Source of the DNA: Turnera subulata
Taxonomy: Eukaryota; Streptophyta; Magnoliopsida; Malpighiales; Passifloraceae
NCBI GenBank assembly: GCA_028386065.3
Contig: JAKUCV010003088.1
Location: 62,001 to 126,000 of the forward strand
Reading direction: 5' to 3'
DNA length: 64,000 nt
This document shows, piece by piece, positions 47,246-59,600 of this stretch. Made by a program: the position numbers and the translations under genes. The notes under the pieces were generated by a model. The model did not search any database. It worked only from the letters and a program-made list of their open reading frames with translations, and was not told the DNA's origin. Within the stretch, counting starts at the first letter, position 1. Every line of letters starts with the position of its first letter.

Positions 47246-49480
47246 TCATAATTTGTAACTACTTACAAGAATATCTCTTCGACAATAAGGGCAGTCCCCG
47301 CAAGTTCGGACCCAAGGATCCAAGCAGGCAGAGTGAAACCTGTGTTCACATGGAAGGCAAATAAGCTCATCTCCATCTGCAAAAGTCTCCAGACATATAC
47401 TACAATCCCATGACCCCTCTCCTTCATTGCCTACTTTCAAGCTGCTAAAAACCTCATGATGCAAACAATCAAGGGCAGCTTGGGTTAGACCAGGCGGTTT
47501 CTTCTTATACGATGCTGGTGCAATTTCTTGTCTGTCTATCATAAATGTTGGGTCAACAGAAGGGGAACTTTCAGCAGACCACCAAGCTCTCCAGTCCGCG
47601 GCATCAACAACCCTCAAGTCATCGTAGAGCATAGACTCCCTGTTAGAAGTGCCAAATGAAGCTCTCCCACTTTGCCTACATTTAAGCCAAAACGAACATC
47701 TCAATACATGGTAGTTAACCTCGGCCATTGAAAAACGAACAGAGGCAAGAAAAACCATATCATCAACATGCCCTTGAATATATATATATGTGTGTGTGTG
47801 TGTGTAACACTAATCATAACAGTAGCAAACAAATCTTTCAAATATGATGGAAATTGACAGATAATCACTACTGCTAGCAGTATAGTGGCGGCATGGTGAT
47901 TATGGGGCTAATATTAACACAGTAGAAATCGTAAAAGTAATTATATGCTGACTATATCCTACTGGTAGGACTAAAAAATACACTTCCAGATAAATAAAGA
48001 TGAAAACATTTGGAAAAATAAAACTCTAACGAAAGGATATAATAATCTGCTAGGATCCAAAATGAATGCCCAAGGCAGAACATATTTCAAAATACACATT
48101 ATTTAACTCATACCAGCCAAGCAACTTATAAGACAACTCTAATGGGGAAAAAGAGAGAACTATCGGGACCTGTTTTCTTTTGACGGCAATCAGATAATCT
48201 CTCATCCAAGTTTTCAGATTTTATCACTGGTATCATTTTTAATAGAATGGAAAGAAAGTAATTGTTAGGTATTAGGTGTGCCATTGCGCTCTGAAACCAT
48301 AAAAATATGGACTAGCCACTGCCACAAAGCTCTTTTTAAGTGTCCAGAGCGGCCACTTCAGGCTAAAATGAGAAGAACAGCGTAAGTATAATTAAATGCT
48401 CTCCTCGATCACAGTAGTACACTAGTACTACGAATCCTAAAGATGCTTTTAGTTGCTGAACTGTATCAAAAGCAGTCAGCCAAACAATGGCCAGCAACAA
48501 ATGACGTCTATTGCAAAAGATTTTAACAGTAATGATTCATCAACTACGAAGCAAAGCAAGTAAATAAAAGTAAGCCCATCATCACCGAATGGCATGGGTT
48601 TAAAGTTCAACAAACACCAAACTTTACCATCATAACCATTGATAGCTGCCAATTCACATTGGGCCAATATATATAAAAAAAGGAACCTAAAATATTGTAT
48701 TAGATACAGAATACCGAATCGTACTAGCAATAAAAATCAAGCTCACCTGTTTCCAGAGAGTGACACACCTCTTAACCTCTCAACAAGCCTCGCGCGTGCA
48801 AGCAACACAGCTCCCGGTAGCCTCTCATTCCCGATCAATCTCGGCCTGCTCGCGCTGCCCCTGCTTACAGTTTCACTATTCACATTGTTGTTGTTGGTAG
48901 CTATAAATTGTTCCGTGGCTTGATCGAGCCGAATTGGGGGACGATCCTGTTTATCCGAATACAACAACACATTAATCCGTTAAAACCCAAGAAAATAAAG
49001 GAAAATTTATTCGTACCTCCTCCGTCTTGGTAGACAGTGAAATTGATAATTAAACTACATTTACAGTTTTCCTTTTTCAATTACTAACAGAATATAATAA
49101 AAACCTGATAGAAATTTCTCTTCCACTAACAGTTACTCAAGATCAGAAATTTGAGCAGTAAATGAGGATTCCAACAAAACAAAAAGGTAATCAATGAAAA
49201 CCGAAGCTTTGTGGAAAGCTAAGTTTGGACTTACAAGCAGTGAGGAGGAGAGGCGATGGGAATTGTGGCGCCGGTGAGGGGTTCTCCCGACGGGATCGCA
49301 GCCGTCGAGATCATGTCGGTTACCGTGGTGGTTGTTGTTGTGGTGGTGGCGGCGATTGTAATTTGGGTGAAAGCTGCGGTCAGAAATGGAAGGCTCGAGG
49401 CCCAGATGATCGGCGGAGAAGGGGTCGGTGCGGCCCACGCGCGACCTCCTCTGGTAGAACAGCTCCGACGCGCTCGTCAT
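47246..49480 (-). CDS. RING-H2 finger protein, probable E3 ubiquitin ligase
   Basis: Three minus-strand exons: 49480-49235, 48946-48747 and 47675-47246, with GT-AG introns and consistent phases; 291 residues. The N-terminal region is His/Asn/Arg-rich (HHHNNNHHGNRHD). The middle is Arg-rich (LLARARLVERLRG). The C-terminal RING-H2 has C240, C243, C258, H260, H263, C266, C277 and C280 in the order CX2CX14CXHX2HX2CX10CX2C, with a Trp (W270) in the E2-contact region. Such domains recruit an E2 enzyme to transfer ubiquitin; the substrate is unknown. There is no membrane segment. The frame is clean. From memory the closest Arabidopsis counterpart is At4g33940, which lies near the homologs of the two upstream genes. 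Confidence 0.88.
47777..47805. repeat. Compound (TA)n(TG)n microsatellite
   Basis: (TA)6 passes directly into (TG)8 within intron 2 of the RING gene. Confidence 0.9.
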
Positions 49481-50898
49481 GCACCGGCGACACTCGGCAG
49501 GATCTTAACCACCGGAGCGGAGGAAGAGGGAAAAAAAAAAAACCGTCGAGAACAAAGGACAAAAAGAGGAAACGAATAAAATGGAGAAGACAAAGAGAGG
49601 AGACAGTAAAGCAAAAAAGGCAGAGGGATTTCAAAGCAAAAGTAGAGGCGTGAAATGTTTTGAGGAAAAACAATTGTAGATAGATGGATAGATAGATAAT
49701 ATTAAGAAAGGGAATAAAGGCGGGAGGAGGAGGAGGAGGGGGTTACAGTAACTTCTAGGAAAACGCAAGGAAGGGCGGGGGGTTGATGGTGAGCGTTTTA
49801 GATTTTGCCGTGGTAGAACTAGAACTAGATAGAGAGAGTATAAAAAACAGGCAAGAGAGGTAAATTCTGGTTTTGAAGGAGTTAAATGCGAGGAACGAGA
49901 CTGAGAGATGAGGAGGATAAAGAGGAAAAGAAAGGCTCGCGTGATGATGATGATGATGATGGATCAGAAGCGTTGGATTGGTGTAAAATGATGGAATCAG
50001 AGGCTGATTATGGCTGCTTTTCTTTTGTCGTACTAGTTTTGTTCCGTACCTCTCAGTAAATTACAAAAACAAAATAGTCCGTCAATATGGAAGAAGATTT
50101 TTCGTGGTGTCTTTTCCAATATTTTGGAATTCTTTTTTTATGAAAATTTTCGGAAATTAAAATTATTAAATAGGCTTTCTGTCATGAGATTTTTTTTTTT
50201 TTGTGGAAAATAGGCGTTATTCGACTTGTGAATGTTCTACAAGGACTGTTTAACTGTTATGTTAAGCCAAAACGAATAGTTTAGCAGTTGTGTGAGGAAT
50301 TTGTCTAAAGGTAGAAATGAAGGGATAAGCTTATAATTAAGAAGTATGTATTTTCTTGTTTAATGCGTTTCAATAAAATTATTTTATTTTATCGGACTGA
50401 AACGGGCTCTGTCACAGGCCAGATAAATTTTGACTCTTACATACAATCCTGGCCATTACGGAGCAATTTTTATATTTCATGATCGGTAATGGGCCATTAA
50501 ATTTTGACTCTTCACAACATGTGTCACCGATATAGACACGGGTTTCACAATTGCTGTACTTCTGAATTAATAATATAAGACATTGTAATCGTCTTGGGGG
50601 GTAAGGGTGACTAAACTTTTGGACAAACACGAAATCCTGTATTATTAGAAAATGGAAAACTGGTATGTGAAGTGATAACACGACATTGCTCATTTGCTTG
50701 TGATGAATGCGATTTTTTTTTCCGACAAAAAAAAAAGTGAAAGATGTAACGTGTAATTGGGTTTTATTGGAGATAAGAGAATGGAATTCGATGAATCAAA
50801 CAAACAAAAAAAAAAACAGAAAGAATGGAATGCGATTGAAGTACCACAAATATTTTTCTATCGTCTGTGAGGTTATAAATATTTGCCTTGGAAGGAGC
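49481..50898. other. RING-gene upstream region and intergenic DNA
   Basis: A purine-rich stretch on the plus strand (49520-49760) is the likely CT-rich leader and promoter of the RING gene. Small microsatellites occur (GATA near 49680-49698, GAT near 49940-49960). No gene is recognised. Confidence 0.5.
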
Positions 50899-50903
50899 AG
50901 ATG

Positions 50904-53507
50904 TCTAACAGCCCGGGCAAATTTTATATATTTACCGGGACTATAAAAAACTTTGTACAGTAATTTACCGAATAAAAATAATCTTGGGTAATTATTTCAA
51001 GGTAAATTATGCATCGGAATTCAAAACCGAGCCATGCGCCACGATCTAGATTTTTCTACAGATTTTACAGACCAGAGTTGATATTTTTCGGGTCCAGGAA
51101 ACTTAAGAAAAGTCGGGTTTAACCTTAAAAGAACGAATCAGAAATAAAGCTAAGTGGGTATTTTAGTTATTTGCTGGTCCGAACAATACCCGGTTGAGTG
51201 TATGCAACACGTCTGCACCAATTCTTCTCCCGTTCACACCGTCACCTGCGTGACTTCTCTTTCACCTTGAAGTTGCACCCGACAGTCTTCTTCTTACCTG
51301 GTAAGGAAGGGACTTTCATCTTCTTTACACTTCAACCTTTCCCCGCCTATAAAAGAACCCTCACCATTCATGCTCGTCACCTGCACTTGCTCTTCTCTGC
51401 AAACCTGTAATCTCGCTTCTTAGTTTTTCCTGCAAAATATAAACCCAGTATCTTCAGTTTTTTAAAAAATAATAAAAAAATATATAAAAAGAAAAGAAAA
51501 AGAAACCCGACAACTCATCTCTTCCTCTCGCTCCCGCCGACTTTCAACCACCACAGTCGCGCGCCGCCTGTTTCTTTTCTCGTCGTCACCGCACGTCACC
51601 CGCCGTAGTCACCAGCATCTCGCGCCACCGTCGCCGACCATTCGAGGCAGGCCGAGGCTAGCCGCCGTCTTCTTCTTCTTCTCTCTCGCTTCGCCGCCGC
51701 CGAGAGAAGGCTCACAACAGCCGTGACGTAGGCCTTCCTCACGACGCCCCTCTTCGTCGCCGCCCTTTCCTGCCGTCGTTCCGCTTCGTCGTGCCTCCGA
51801 TCCGCCTCCTCCCTGACGCGCTGCCGCGTCGCCTGCAACTGCCGAGGTAAGCGAGGGGTTGAAGACAGCCCTGCCCCGTTTCAGCAGTCGGGTCATGGCC
51901 GGGCCGGGTTGACCCGATGGGCCCCTGGCCTGGGCTCAAGACCTAGACTGTTCACTTGGGCTTGGCACTATTCACGAGCCCAGTCCAGTAAAATTTTAAA
52001 AAATAATAATAATAATAAATACGAAAATTCTGAAAAAATATATAAATGGAATTAATTGGAAATTGGTTTATAACTTTTAAAAAATAATAATACTTGGTAA
52101 ATAATTTTGGTATATGTAGAAGAGATATATATAACTATTTTCACTAGAAGACTATATTATGATAAATAACCTTGTGGTAATAATTTTGGAAAGGGTATTA
52201 TCAAAGTATTAAGTACCGGAATAATAACCGGATATAATATTTCCGGCCTATGTAATTAAATGGTGAATGATGATGATAATGGGGTATACACCGGGATAAA
52301 TAACCACGTAGGATATATCGTATCATTTGCATTTCAAATTGTTTGTGTATTTTATGTGAACGAATATATTTGTTGTATAGGAGTTGATAACGTGTACGAG
52401 CACATGGAACCGGAACCAGCTAACGAGTTCCCCGAGGAATACATAGGCCAAGGTGAGGATAAGTAAATATAAATATGTTGCCCATAATACCAAGTTGCTG
52501 TTTGTTATTGTGGATTGTTTTTACTGGTATAATACTACTATTGTGGCTGTGAATGATTCGTTAATGGTTGCTGTGATTGTGTTGCTTGCTGTTGATATCG
52601 ATGTTATGAGTTTGTTGAATCAATTATTATTGATGATCATACGGGGTACCGGGAATATCGTTATTGAGTTGTTTATTATTTTGGTCGAGCGGAGAGGCCG
52701 AGAGCCTGCTGGGGTTGATTAGCAAAGTTTGGACAACAGGATATGAGCTCAATAAATGAAATCACTTAGACGTTTAGTATCACGGTTAAATGTTGGTACA
52801 GCCTGATGGTAGTCCTGTTTTGTTATTTGGTGCTGGGGGAGATGTGCTTGGTGTCCGCTCCTTGTCTGTACCTGGTTATTATTTTGGCACTGGGGGAAGT
52901 GTGCTTAGTGTCCGTTCCCTGGCTGTGCCGGTTTGTTGATTTTTGTTACGGGGAGTATCCTGGGTCTAGCTAGATCGGCTACCTGGCAACGACCAACATT
53001 TAACTAGTGATAGGGGCCCTACTAATAAATTTGATAGTGTGACCAGGTTAACACGGAATACTTTCTGGTAAGTGGTATGAACTTATGTTTGTTTCATTGT
53101 GACTTGGTTATTGTTGGTTGCCTGCATATTTGTCTTTACTTATGGATTTTACCCGGTGAGCACTTTGGACTCACCCCTCGCCTACGTGACCTGGTCACGT
53201 AGATTGATCTGTGCGTAGTACAGGTACATTCGAGGCTAGCTGTGGCGCACCCTCTGCCAGTCCCGGATCCACCCGGCGATGCACTACTACTATATGCTAT
53301 TGTGTTGTGTTAAGTCTTCCGCTGCTGCTGTTTATATTTGTCTTTCTGCTTTGTCGTTTGATGTAATAATGTCTCCGTATGTTAGTGTTGTGAACTGGTT
53401 CTGTAATATAATGTTGGTTGGGATAATTAACTAGTATGGTTTCTGTAATAGTACAAAGTCCCACGTGTTTACTGTGAATAATGGTAAATTCGGATCGGGG
53501 CGTCTCA
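50904..53507 (+). mobile_element. Solo LTR of the same Ty3/gypsy family, copy 2
   Basis: The 2604-bp unit begins TCTAACAGCCCGGG and ends GATCGGGGCGTCTCA, flanked by a perfect 5-bp duplication AGATG (50899-50903 and 53508-53512). It aligns end to end with copy 1 (7819-10815). The second base is C where copy 1 has G, so its 5' TG end has mutated. It has the same GC-rich middle (51530-51900), the same GTAGTACAGGTAC block, and no internal retroviral-type genes. The copies are clearly diverged, so they are independent old insertions. Confidence 0.85.
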
Positions 53508-53529
53508 AGATGCATGTTTTTTGTTAAAA

Positions 53530-54389
53530 TTTAATTTTGGTCTAAAATTACGACAGTTTAATTTTTTCCGAATAAATTAGCAAGTTAACTAATTTTTTAT
53601 TTTTATTTTTTTCCTTTTTTTAGACATTTCTCACCTTTTTCTCTTTGCTTTTCAATTTTTATAAAAAATTAAAAACCCTAAATCTAAACGACTTGCACAA
53701 TAAGTTTATTTTTAACTTTACTTTTTCTCTCATCCCTCACCATTTCACTCCCATCTACCTATTTCTCAATTTGGATGACATCATTCTTTCAATCCATATT
53801 TAAAAAACATCAACGAGATGTCTTGATTAAGTTAAAATAGCTCCTACTAATTGTTCTAACCTATAATCTTCTTCAGCACTAAAACCTGAACTAAATTCTA
53901 TAAGTATTTCTTGCAACTTATGCTTATGATTAATGTTTGTTTGGAACTTCTTCTTTTTTTCTTCTTCTTCTTCTTCTTCTTCTTTCTTTCTTTCCTTTTG
54001 GATCGTATCATAGTAAAAAATTAAGAAGAAAAAGAAATCATCTAAAGAAATTTTTTGCCAACGTATCTGCGTGGGATAAAAAATTATTAAGGAGAAAAGA
54101 TGAAAGAAAAATTGAAGGTCCAAGTCTTATTATATCAAAACAAACTGCAGTGCAGCTATTATATATGATCATAAATAAATAAAAATTTGAAAAGTGAAGA
54201 GAAAAAAGTGAGAAAAGTCTGAAAGAAATGAAAAAGGTAAAGAAAGGGATGCACCGTAGCAAAATGATGTTGATTTACTTATTCATGCGCGCTAAGTAAC
54301 GGCGTCACAACTGGGTGGGATAATTTTAGAAAGTTAAGTTGTGTACTTAACTACTTAAGTTGCGGAGGTGGTTTTAGGCCAAAATTAAA
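53530..54389. repeat. Inverted-repeat-bounded segment, possible DNA transposon relic
   Basis: TTTAATTTTGGTCTAAAA at 53530-53547 is matched in inverse by TTTTAGGCCAAAATTAAA at 54372-54389 (one mismatch in 18). The enclosed 860 bp has no transposase and includes a (TTC)n tract at about 53946-54000. Outer ends and target duplication were not fixed. Confidence 0.45.
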
Positions 54390-54620
54390 GAGTGCAGATT
54401 AAAATTTAGCTATTTTTTTTTGAACGTCCTGTATAAGTTTTTTTGTGGCGGCCGGGGCTCGCAAAGAATTTACAGTGAAAGCTTCTTCGTTAACCATACG
54501 TAACGACATATTCTTGCATCCAAAAGATAGAATCGGTCAAAAGAACTAGATAATTCGACTCTGTGCTTTGGAAAATTGACTTTAGTCAGGCTCAAAGCGA
54601 TCCTTATTCCTTAAGGTATC

Positions 54621-56534
54621 ATGCAAGCAAGTAGAAAAGGGGAGAGCAGTAACCGTCGGAGTGGCGATGGTGGTACATATCAGCCGTCTTTTTTCTCAAG
54701 GTGGTCGAGGGTCCAGGTTCAACGGGCGTTGGAAGAGGGAAGAGCAGTCAGTATTTTCATGGAGAACATCCCATCCTGTTGGGGTGCTGTGGAAGTCTTT
54801 AAGGGGATGTCGAAAGTTGGAAGGGTTGTGGATGTTTTCATCCCAGGGAAGTTAAGTAGGGCTGACATCCGCTTCGGTTTTATTCGCTTTGAGTTTTACG
54901 ATAAGGCTGAGACGATGGTTGATAGGATTAACAGATCAAAAAGTATCAATGGTATGCTGATTGTTTCTGTGGCCAGAAGCAGAATTGGTGTGTCAAAAGA
55001 GCTGAATATGCAAAGACCCAGGAAGTCGGCTGGGTTGATTAAAGAGGTGATGAAGGTCAATAAGGAGGTCTCTTTTGCTCAGATGGTGGCAAAAAGGACA
55101 CATGTTGAGAATGGTGGTCGTGTTATGAAGGGTGCTCATAACTCTCAGACGGTGTCCTTTGAATTTAATCCACCTGAGTCGTGCATTTCTCGACTTGGCG
55201 CATGTGCTTTTGGTATTTTGAAGGACGGTATATCTTGCTCTAAGATATATACAGGTTTTAGAAGGATTTTTAACGCCCCCATTGAGGTGAAAAGGTTGGG
55301 TGGACAATATGTGCTGCTGAGATTTGAGTCGGGTGAGGCTATGGCAGCATGTTTGAAACACAAAGACTCCTGGTGTAAGGGTTTATTTGACTTGGTAAGG
55401 CCTTGGGAAGAAGGAGATGGAGCATCTCATCGGGAATGTTATTTGAATGTTTATGGGGTTCCTCCTCAAGCATGGTGTGACTCCTTCTTTAGTCAAATTG
55501 CAACTTGTTTCGGTAGTTTCATCAAACTAATGAACATCTTTGAGTTAAGCAATGAAATAGAGGTTGCCCAGGTTCTAATCTTGACGACTTACAAGAAAGC
55601 AGTAGATCGTACTTTTTTAGTTAAAATTGGCCACAAGGTGTATGACATATTTGTGGCGGAGGCTCATCGAGTCATGGTGGCTAACGGTGGTGTCAAAAGG
55701 ATTGAAGAGGAAGCCAGTGGGTCTCGATCGCTCAGGAGAGAGAGCTCGTTTTCGACTGACAAGAGTCAGGGTGCTGCTAGAGGTGTGGAGTCCCAGAAGT
55801 CAAGTGACCCTTTTCGTATTTTAGATACAATTAAGTATCTTGGAAAAGGTAAATTTGTGTTGGAAACTGATGGGAATGTGGATAAAAGAGTTTCTTGTGC
55901 AGCGGGCCCCAGCAGCAATAACGGTATGGAAAGAATGGTGCAGAATTTCCCCTGCCAGGCGTGCCATCAAGGCTCAAATTCCAAGATGGTGGCGGTGCTT
56001 CCTGATGCTCCTGGTGATAAGCAGGCTAACTTATCTTGTCAAGCCCGTTGCTTGATACCTATGGCTGGTGGGCTTAACCCAAGCCCAAGTGGGCCTTTGT
56101 TGAGTAGAGGTGACAGACCCACAACGGGTGAGCATGTTGAAGATGTAAGTGGTGATGGGCCGGGGTGTAGCAAGGTGATGGACGAGCTGGACCCCGAAAC
56201 GGTGTCAATTAGTTCCAAGAGAACGTTGTCCGCTTTTGAAGGCAACAGAGTATTGTCCCTCACCAGTCTGTCCAAACACTTTAGAATCCTCGTGGACAAG
56301 GCGGCATCAAACCATCACCCTCGTTGCAAAAAGACCAAGAAAATGAAAAAGATGGCTTCCGGTGGGGTGGTTAGATCTGTTCGTTCAGGAGAAAGTTCTA
56401 CCAAAGATGAGGACATAACAGCAGGTAATGCTCGCACCTCGACTGTAGTGACTGCTCCTTTCTTCTTCAAGTCTATTGAGGCTGATAAGACTATGGAGGT
56501 GGGTGCTAAATTTGGGGCTCCAACTTGTGGGTGA
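54621..56534 (+). CDS. LINE 2 ORF1: RRM and DUF4283 protein
   Basis: 637 residues from ATG 54621 to TGA 56532-56534 with no interruptions. Residues about 43-117 form an RRM: RNP2-like VSIFMENIP at 43-51 and RNP1-like RFGFIRFEF at 84-92. Residues about 180-345 are DUF4283-like (YVLLRFESGEAMAACL, WCKGLFDLVRPWEEGD, ECYLNVYGVPPQAWCD). The C-terminal half is Ser/Gly-rich, with a basic patch (CKKTKKMKKM). No CCHC knuckle is seen. It would bind LINE RNA. It is likely translated from the same transcript as ORF2. Confidence 0.85.
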   Translation: MQASRKGESSNRRSGDGGTYQPSFFSRWSRVQVQRALEEGRAVSIFMENIPSCWGAVEVFKGMSKVGRVVDVFIPGKLSRADIRFGFIRFEFYDKAETMVDRINRSKSINGMLIVSVARSRIGVSKELNMQRPRKSAGLIKEVMKVNKEVSFAQMVAKRTHVENGGRVMKGAHNSQTVSFEFNPPESCISRLGACAFGILKDGISCSKIYTGFRRIFNAPIEVKRLGGQYVLLRFESGEAMAACLKHKDSWCKGLFDLVRPWEEGDGASHRECYLNVYGVPPQAWCDSFFSQIATCFGSFIKLMNIFELSNEIEVAQVLILTTYKKAVDRTFLVKIGHKVYDIFVAEAHRVMVANGGVKRIEEEASGSRSLRRESSFSTDKSQGAARGVESQKSSDPFRILDTIKYLGKGKFVLETDGNVDKRVSCAAGPSSNNGMERMVQNFPCQACHQGSNSKMVAVLPDAPGDKQANLSCQARCLIPMAGGLNPSPSGPLLSRGDRPTTGEHVEDVSGDGPGCSKVMDELDPETVSISSKRTLSAFEGNRVLSLTSLSKHFRILVDKAASNHHPRCKKTKKMKKMASGGVVRSVRSGESSTKDEDITAGNARTSTVVTAPFFFKSIEADKTMEVGAKFGAPTCG

Positions 56535-56666
56535 CTCGTCCGTCGTAGAGAAGGAGATAGAAGGTTTAATTGAAAAGGAAGGTGAGGATTGGGTGGAGAT
56601 GCGAGCTGGTTTGTTGGCTTAAGTGGGTATGTGCGTTGGATAGTTATCGTGGTCCCTTTCCTTTTT

Positions 56667-59600
56667 ATGTTAAGCTTGATATCATGGAATGTGCGTGGTT
56701 TAGGGTCAGACCAGAAACATAGGAGTGTGAAGGAATTGATGAGAAAGGTCAATGCAAGAATGGTGTTCCTCTGCGAGACAAAATGTAGCGGGTGGTCGTA
56801 TAGGGATTTTAACCGACTTTGGGATGGTGATCCTTTTGATTTTGTGTGTGTTGATGCTACTGGTAACTCGGGTGGTCTTGTGTTCATGTGGGAGGTTAGT
56901 TTCTTCACTGTGCACAACAGAGATGTAGGGAGGAATTGGATTATGGTGGATGGGGTAGTATCCGGTAACATTAACATTGGGATCTGCGGTGTTTATGGTC
57001 CAAGTGATGTAGATGAAAGAGTATGCCTTTGGGAAGATGTACTTGGCTGATTGAGGGGGTCCAGTATTCCTTGGGTGGTAATTGGTGATTTTAACAAAAT
57101 CCTTGATGCAAAGGAAAGACTGAGTGGAAGAATTAATATCAGAGGGTCGCGAGCTCTGGCTGATCTTGTTTCTGGTGCTGAATTGTGTGAAGTGGAGCTG
57201 CAAGGGAGAACTTTCACTTGGGGAAATAGCAGGGCTACAAGCAAGATTGATAGGGCATTCTTTAACCCTTTATGGTACTCGTTTTTCCCCTCTATCAAAT
57301 TATAGACAGAAGCAAAAGGGGACTCGGACCATTGTCTTATTATTTTGGCTCAAGAACAGAAGAATTGGGGGGTGAGGCCCTTTAAATTTCTCAATTGTTG
57401 GCTTATGCACAAAGGTTTTGAGGGGGTCTTGAAAAACTCATGGTTGGCTGCGTGTGACCAATTCCCAGGCAGATTTAGACTTCTAAGGTAACTGGGTTGC
57501 GTGAAGCAGTCACTAAGAGTTTGGAACAGGCAGGTTTTTGGCAACGTTGAGGAGAATATCAAATCGTTGAAGAAGAAAATTGATGAGTTGGATCAGCTCA
57601 CGGATAGAAGGGCGTTGAATGATGATGAAACAAACTTGATAAGGGGCTGGAAATCGAATTTGTTGGAAAGGAGAAGACAACAGGAGTGTTTGTGGCTGCA
57701 GAAATCACGTGTCAATTGGTTGAAGTTGGGAGACAAAAATACTAAATTCTTCCATTTGAGTGCTTGTAACAGAGGAAGAAGGAATAGTATTAGACAAGTT
57801 TCGGTGGGGGGCCACATCTTGGAAGAGCCCTTAGACATCAAGAATGCAACAAAGGATTATTTCGCAAGGGTCTTTAAGCCCTTACCTGAAGCGAAATTTA
57901 AATGGGGAAATCTGCCTATTAAGAGGTTGGCAACGAATCAGGCTTCTTTGTTGGAAAAACCAATAGAGATGGAAAAGTTAAAAGGGCCTTGTGGGAGTGT
58001 GATGGAAATAAGGCCCCAGGCCCTGATGGGTTTAATCTCAATTTTTATAAGCAGGTCTGGGACCTTATTTGTGATGATCTCATGGATTTAATAAATGAGT
58101 TTTTTTGTTCAGGGAGGCTGCCTCAAGGCGTGAATTGTGGTTTTCTCTGTTTAATTCTAAAAAAGTTGGAGGCATTGGGTTTTGAGGATTATAGACCAAT
58201 CTATCTCATTCATGGCATCTATAAAATTGTGGCAAAGGTCTTGGTTGGAAGAATGAAGGCTGTTATGAAGGATGTGATCAGTGATAATCAACATGCTTTT
58301 GTGGAGGGGAGACAGATTCTTGATTGTGTCTTATCAGCGTCGGAGATGGTGCATTTAATCAAGAAAAGCAACTACAAGGCTGTGCTTTGGAAAATTGACT
58401 TTAGAAAGGCTTATGACACAGTCTCTTGGGATTTTCTATTGGATTTGTTATCGGCTATGGGTTTTGGTGAGAAGTGGAGGATGTGGATATGGGGATGTAT
58501 CAATATTCCTAAAATTTCTGTTTTACTTAACGGGTGTCCTTCAGATGAGTTTGTTGCTTACAGAGGTCTGAAACAAGGTGACCCCCTGTCACCTTTTTTG
58601 TTCAACATTGTTGCTGAAGGTCTCAATTGTCTAGTTAGCCTGGCGATAACAGGTGGGTTGATCCAAGAGCTGCGTGTGAATAATGTGGCTGCATCCCTAC
58701 TTCAATTTGCTGATGATACACTATTCTTTTGCCCTGATGATGTATCGTCACTACTGAATCTGAAACGGGTTTTGAGAAGCTTCGAAAGCATGTCTGGGCT
58801 CAAGATCAATTTCCATAAGAGCAGTTTAGTGGGCATTAACATTTCCCATCAAAGGGCGAACGAATTAGGAGGGATGTTGTTGAGCAAAGTCGAAAACTTC
58901 CCCATATCTTATTTAGGCCTTACTATTGGGAAGAATATGCATAGAATAAAAGCTTGGGACCCTGTGGTTAATAGGATAAAGAGTCGGCTCGCTTCTTGGA
59001 AAGACAAATTCTTGTCACTAGGAGGTAGAGTGACTCTTATTCGGGCTGTTCTTAGTAATTTGCCCATTTACTATCTATCTGTATTCAAGATGCCGGCTGG
59101 TGTAGAGAAGAAGATTGTTAGTTTACAGAGAAATTTCCTTTGGGGTGGCAATGAAGAAAGAAGGCGCATGTGTTTGGTTGCTTGGCACAAAATAGCTAAA
59201 CCAAAAGTGGTGGGAGGTATGGGAATTGAGGATATAAAGATAAAAAATCAGTGTCTACTGTTTACGTGGCTTTGGAGGTACATTAATCTCACCCCTAGCT
59301 CAAATGTGGGGCCTCTATGGTCTCGCATATTGCATCATGTATATAGGTGCCCCTCAGAGTCATCTTGGCCTGTGTTTGATGTCAGGAGGGTTTCGGGAAT
59401 TTTGGGGAACATCATAAAGGCAGGGGACTTGGCACTGGGCGAAGACATGGTTTTGAGACAAAAAGTTGTAGTGGAAGTGAATGATGGGAACTCTTGTATG
59501 TTTTGGTCTGACAGATGGCTGGCTTGTGGGGTGTTGAAGGAACTATATCCAAGACTTTTTGCTATCTTAAATAGTCAATTGGCTTCAGTGGCGAGCATGG

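Noticed and set aside
49225..49653. 142- and 107-residue plus-strand frames
   Set aside because: They are antisense to exon 1 and the leader of the RING gene.
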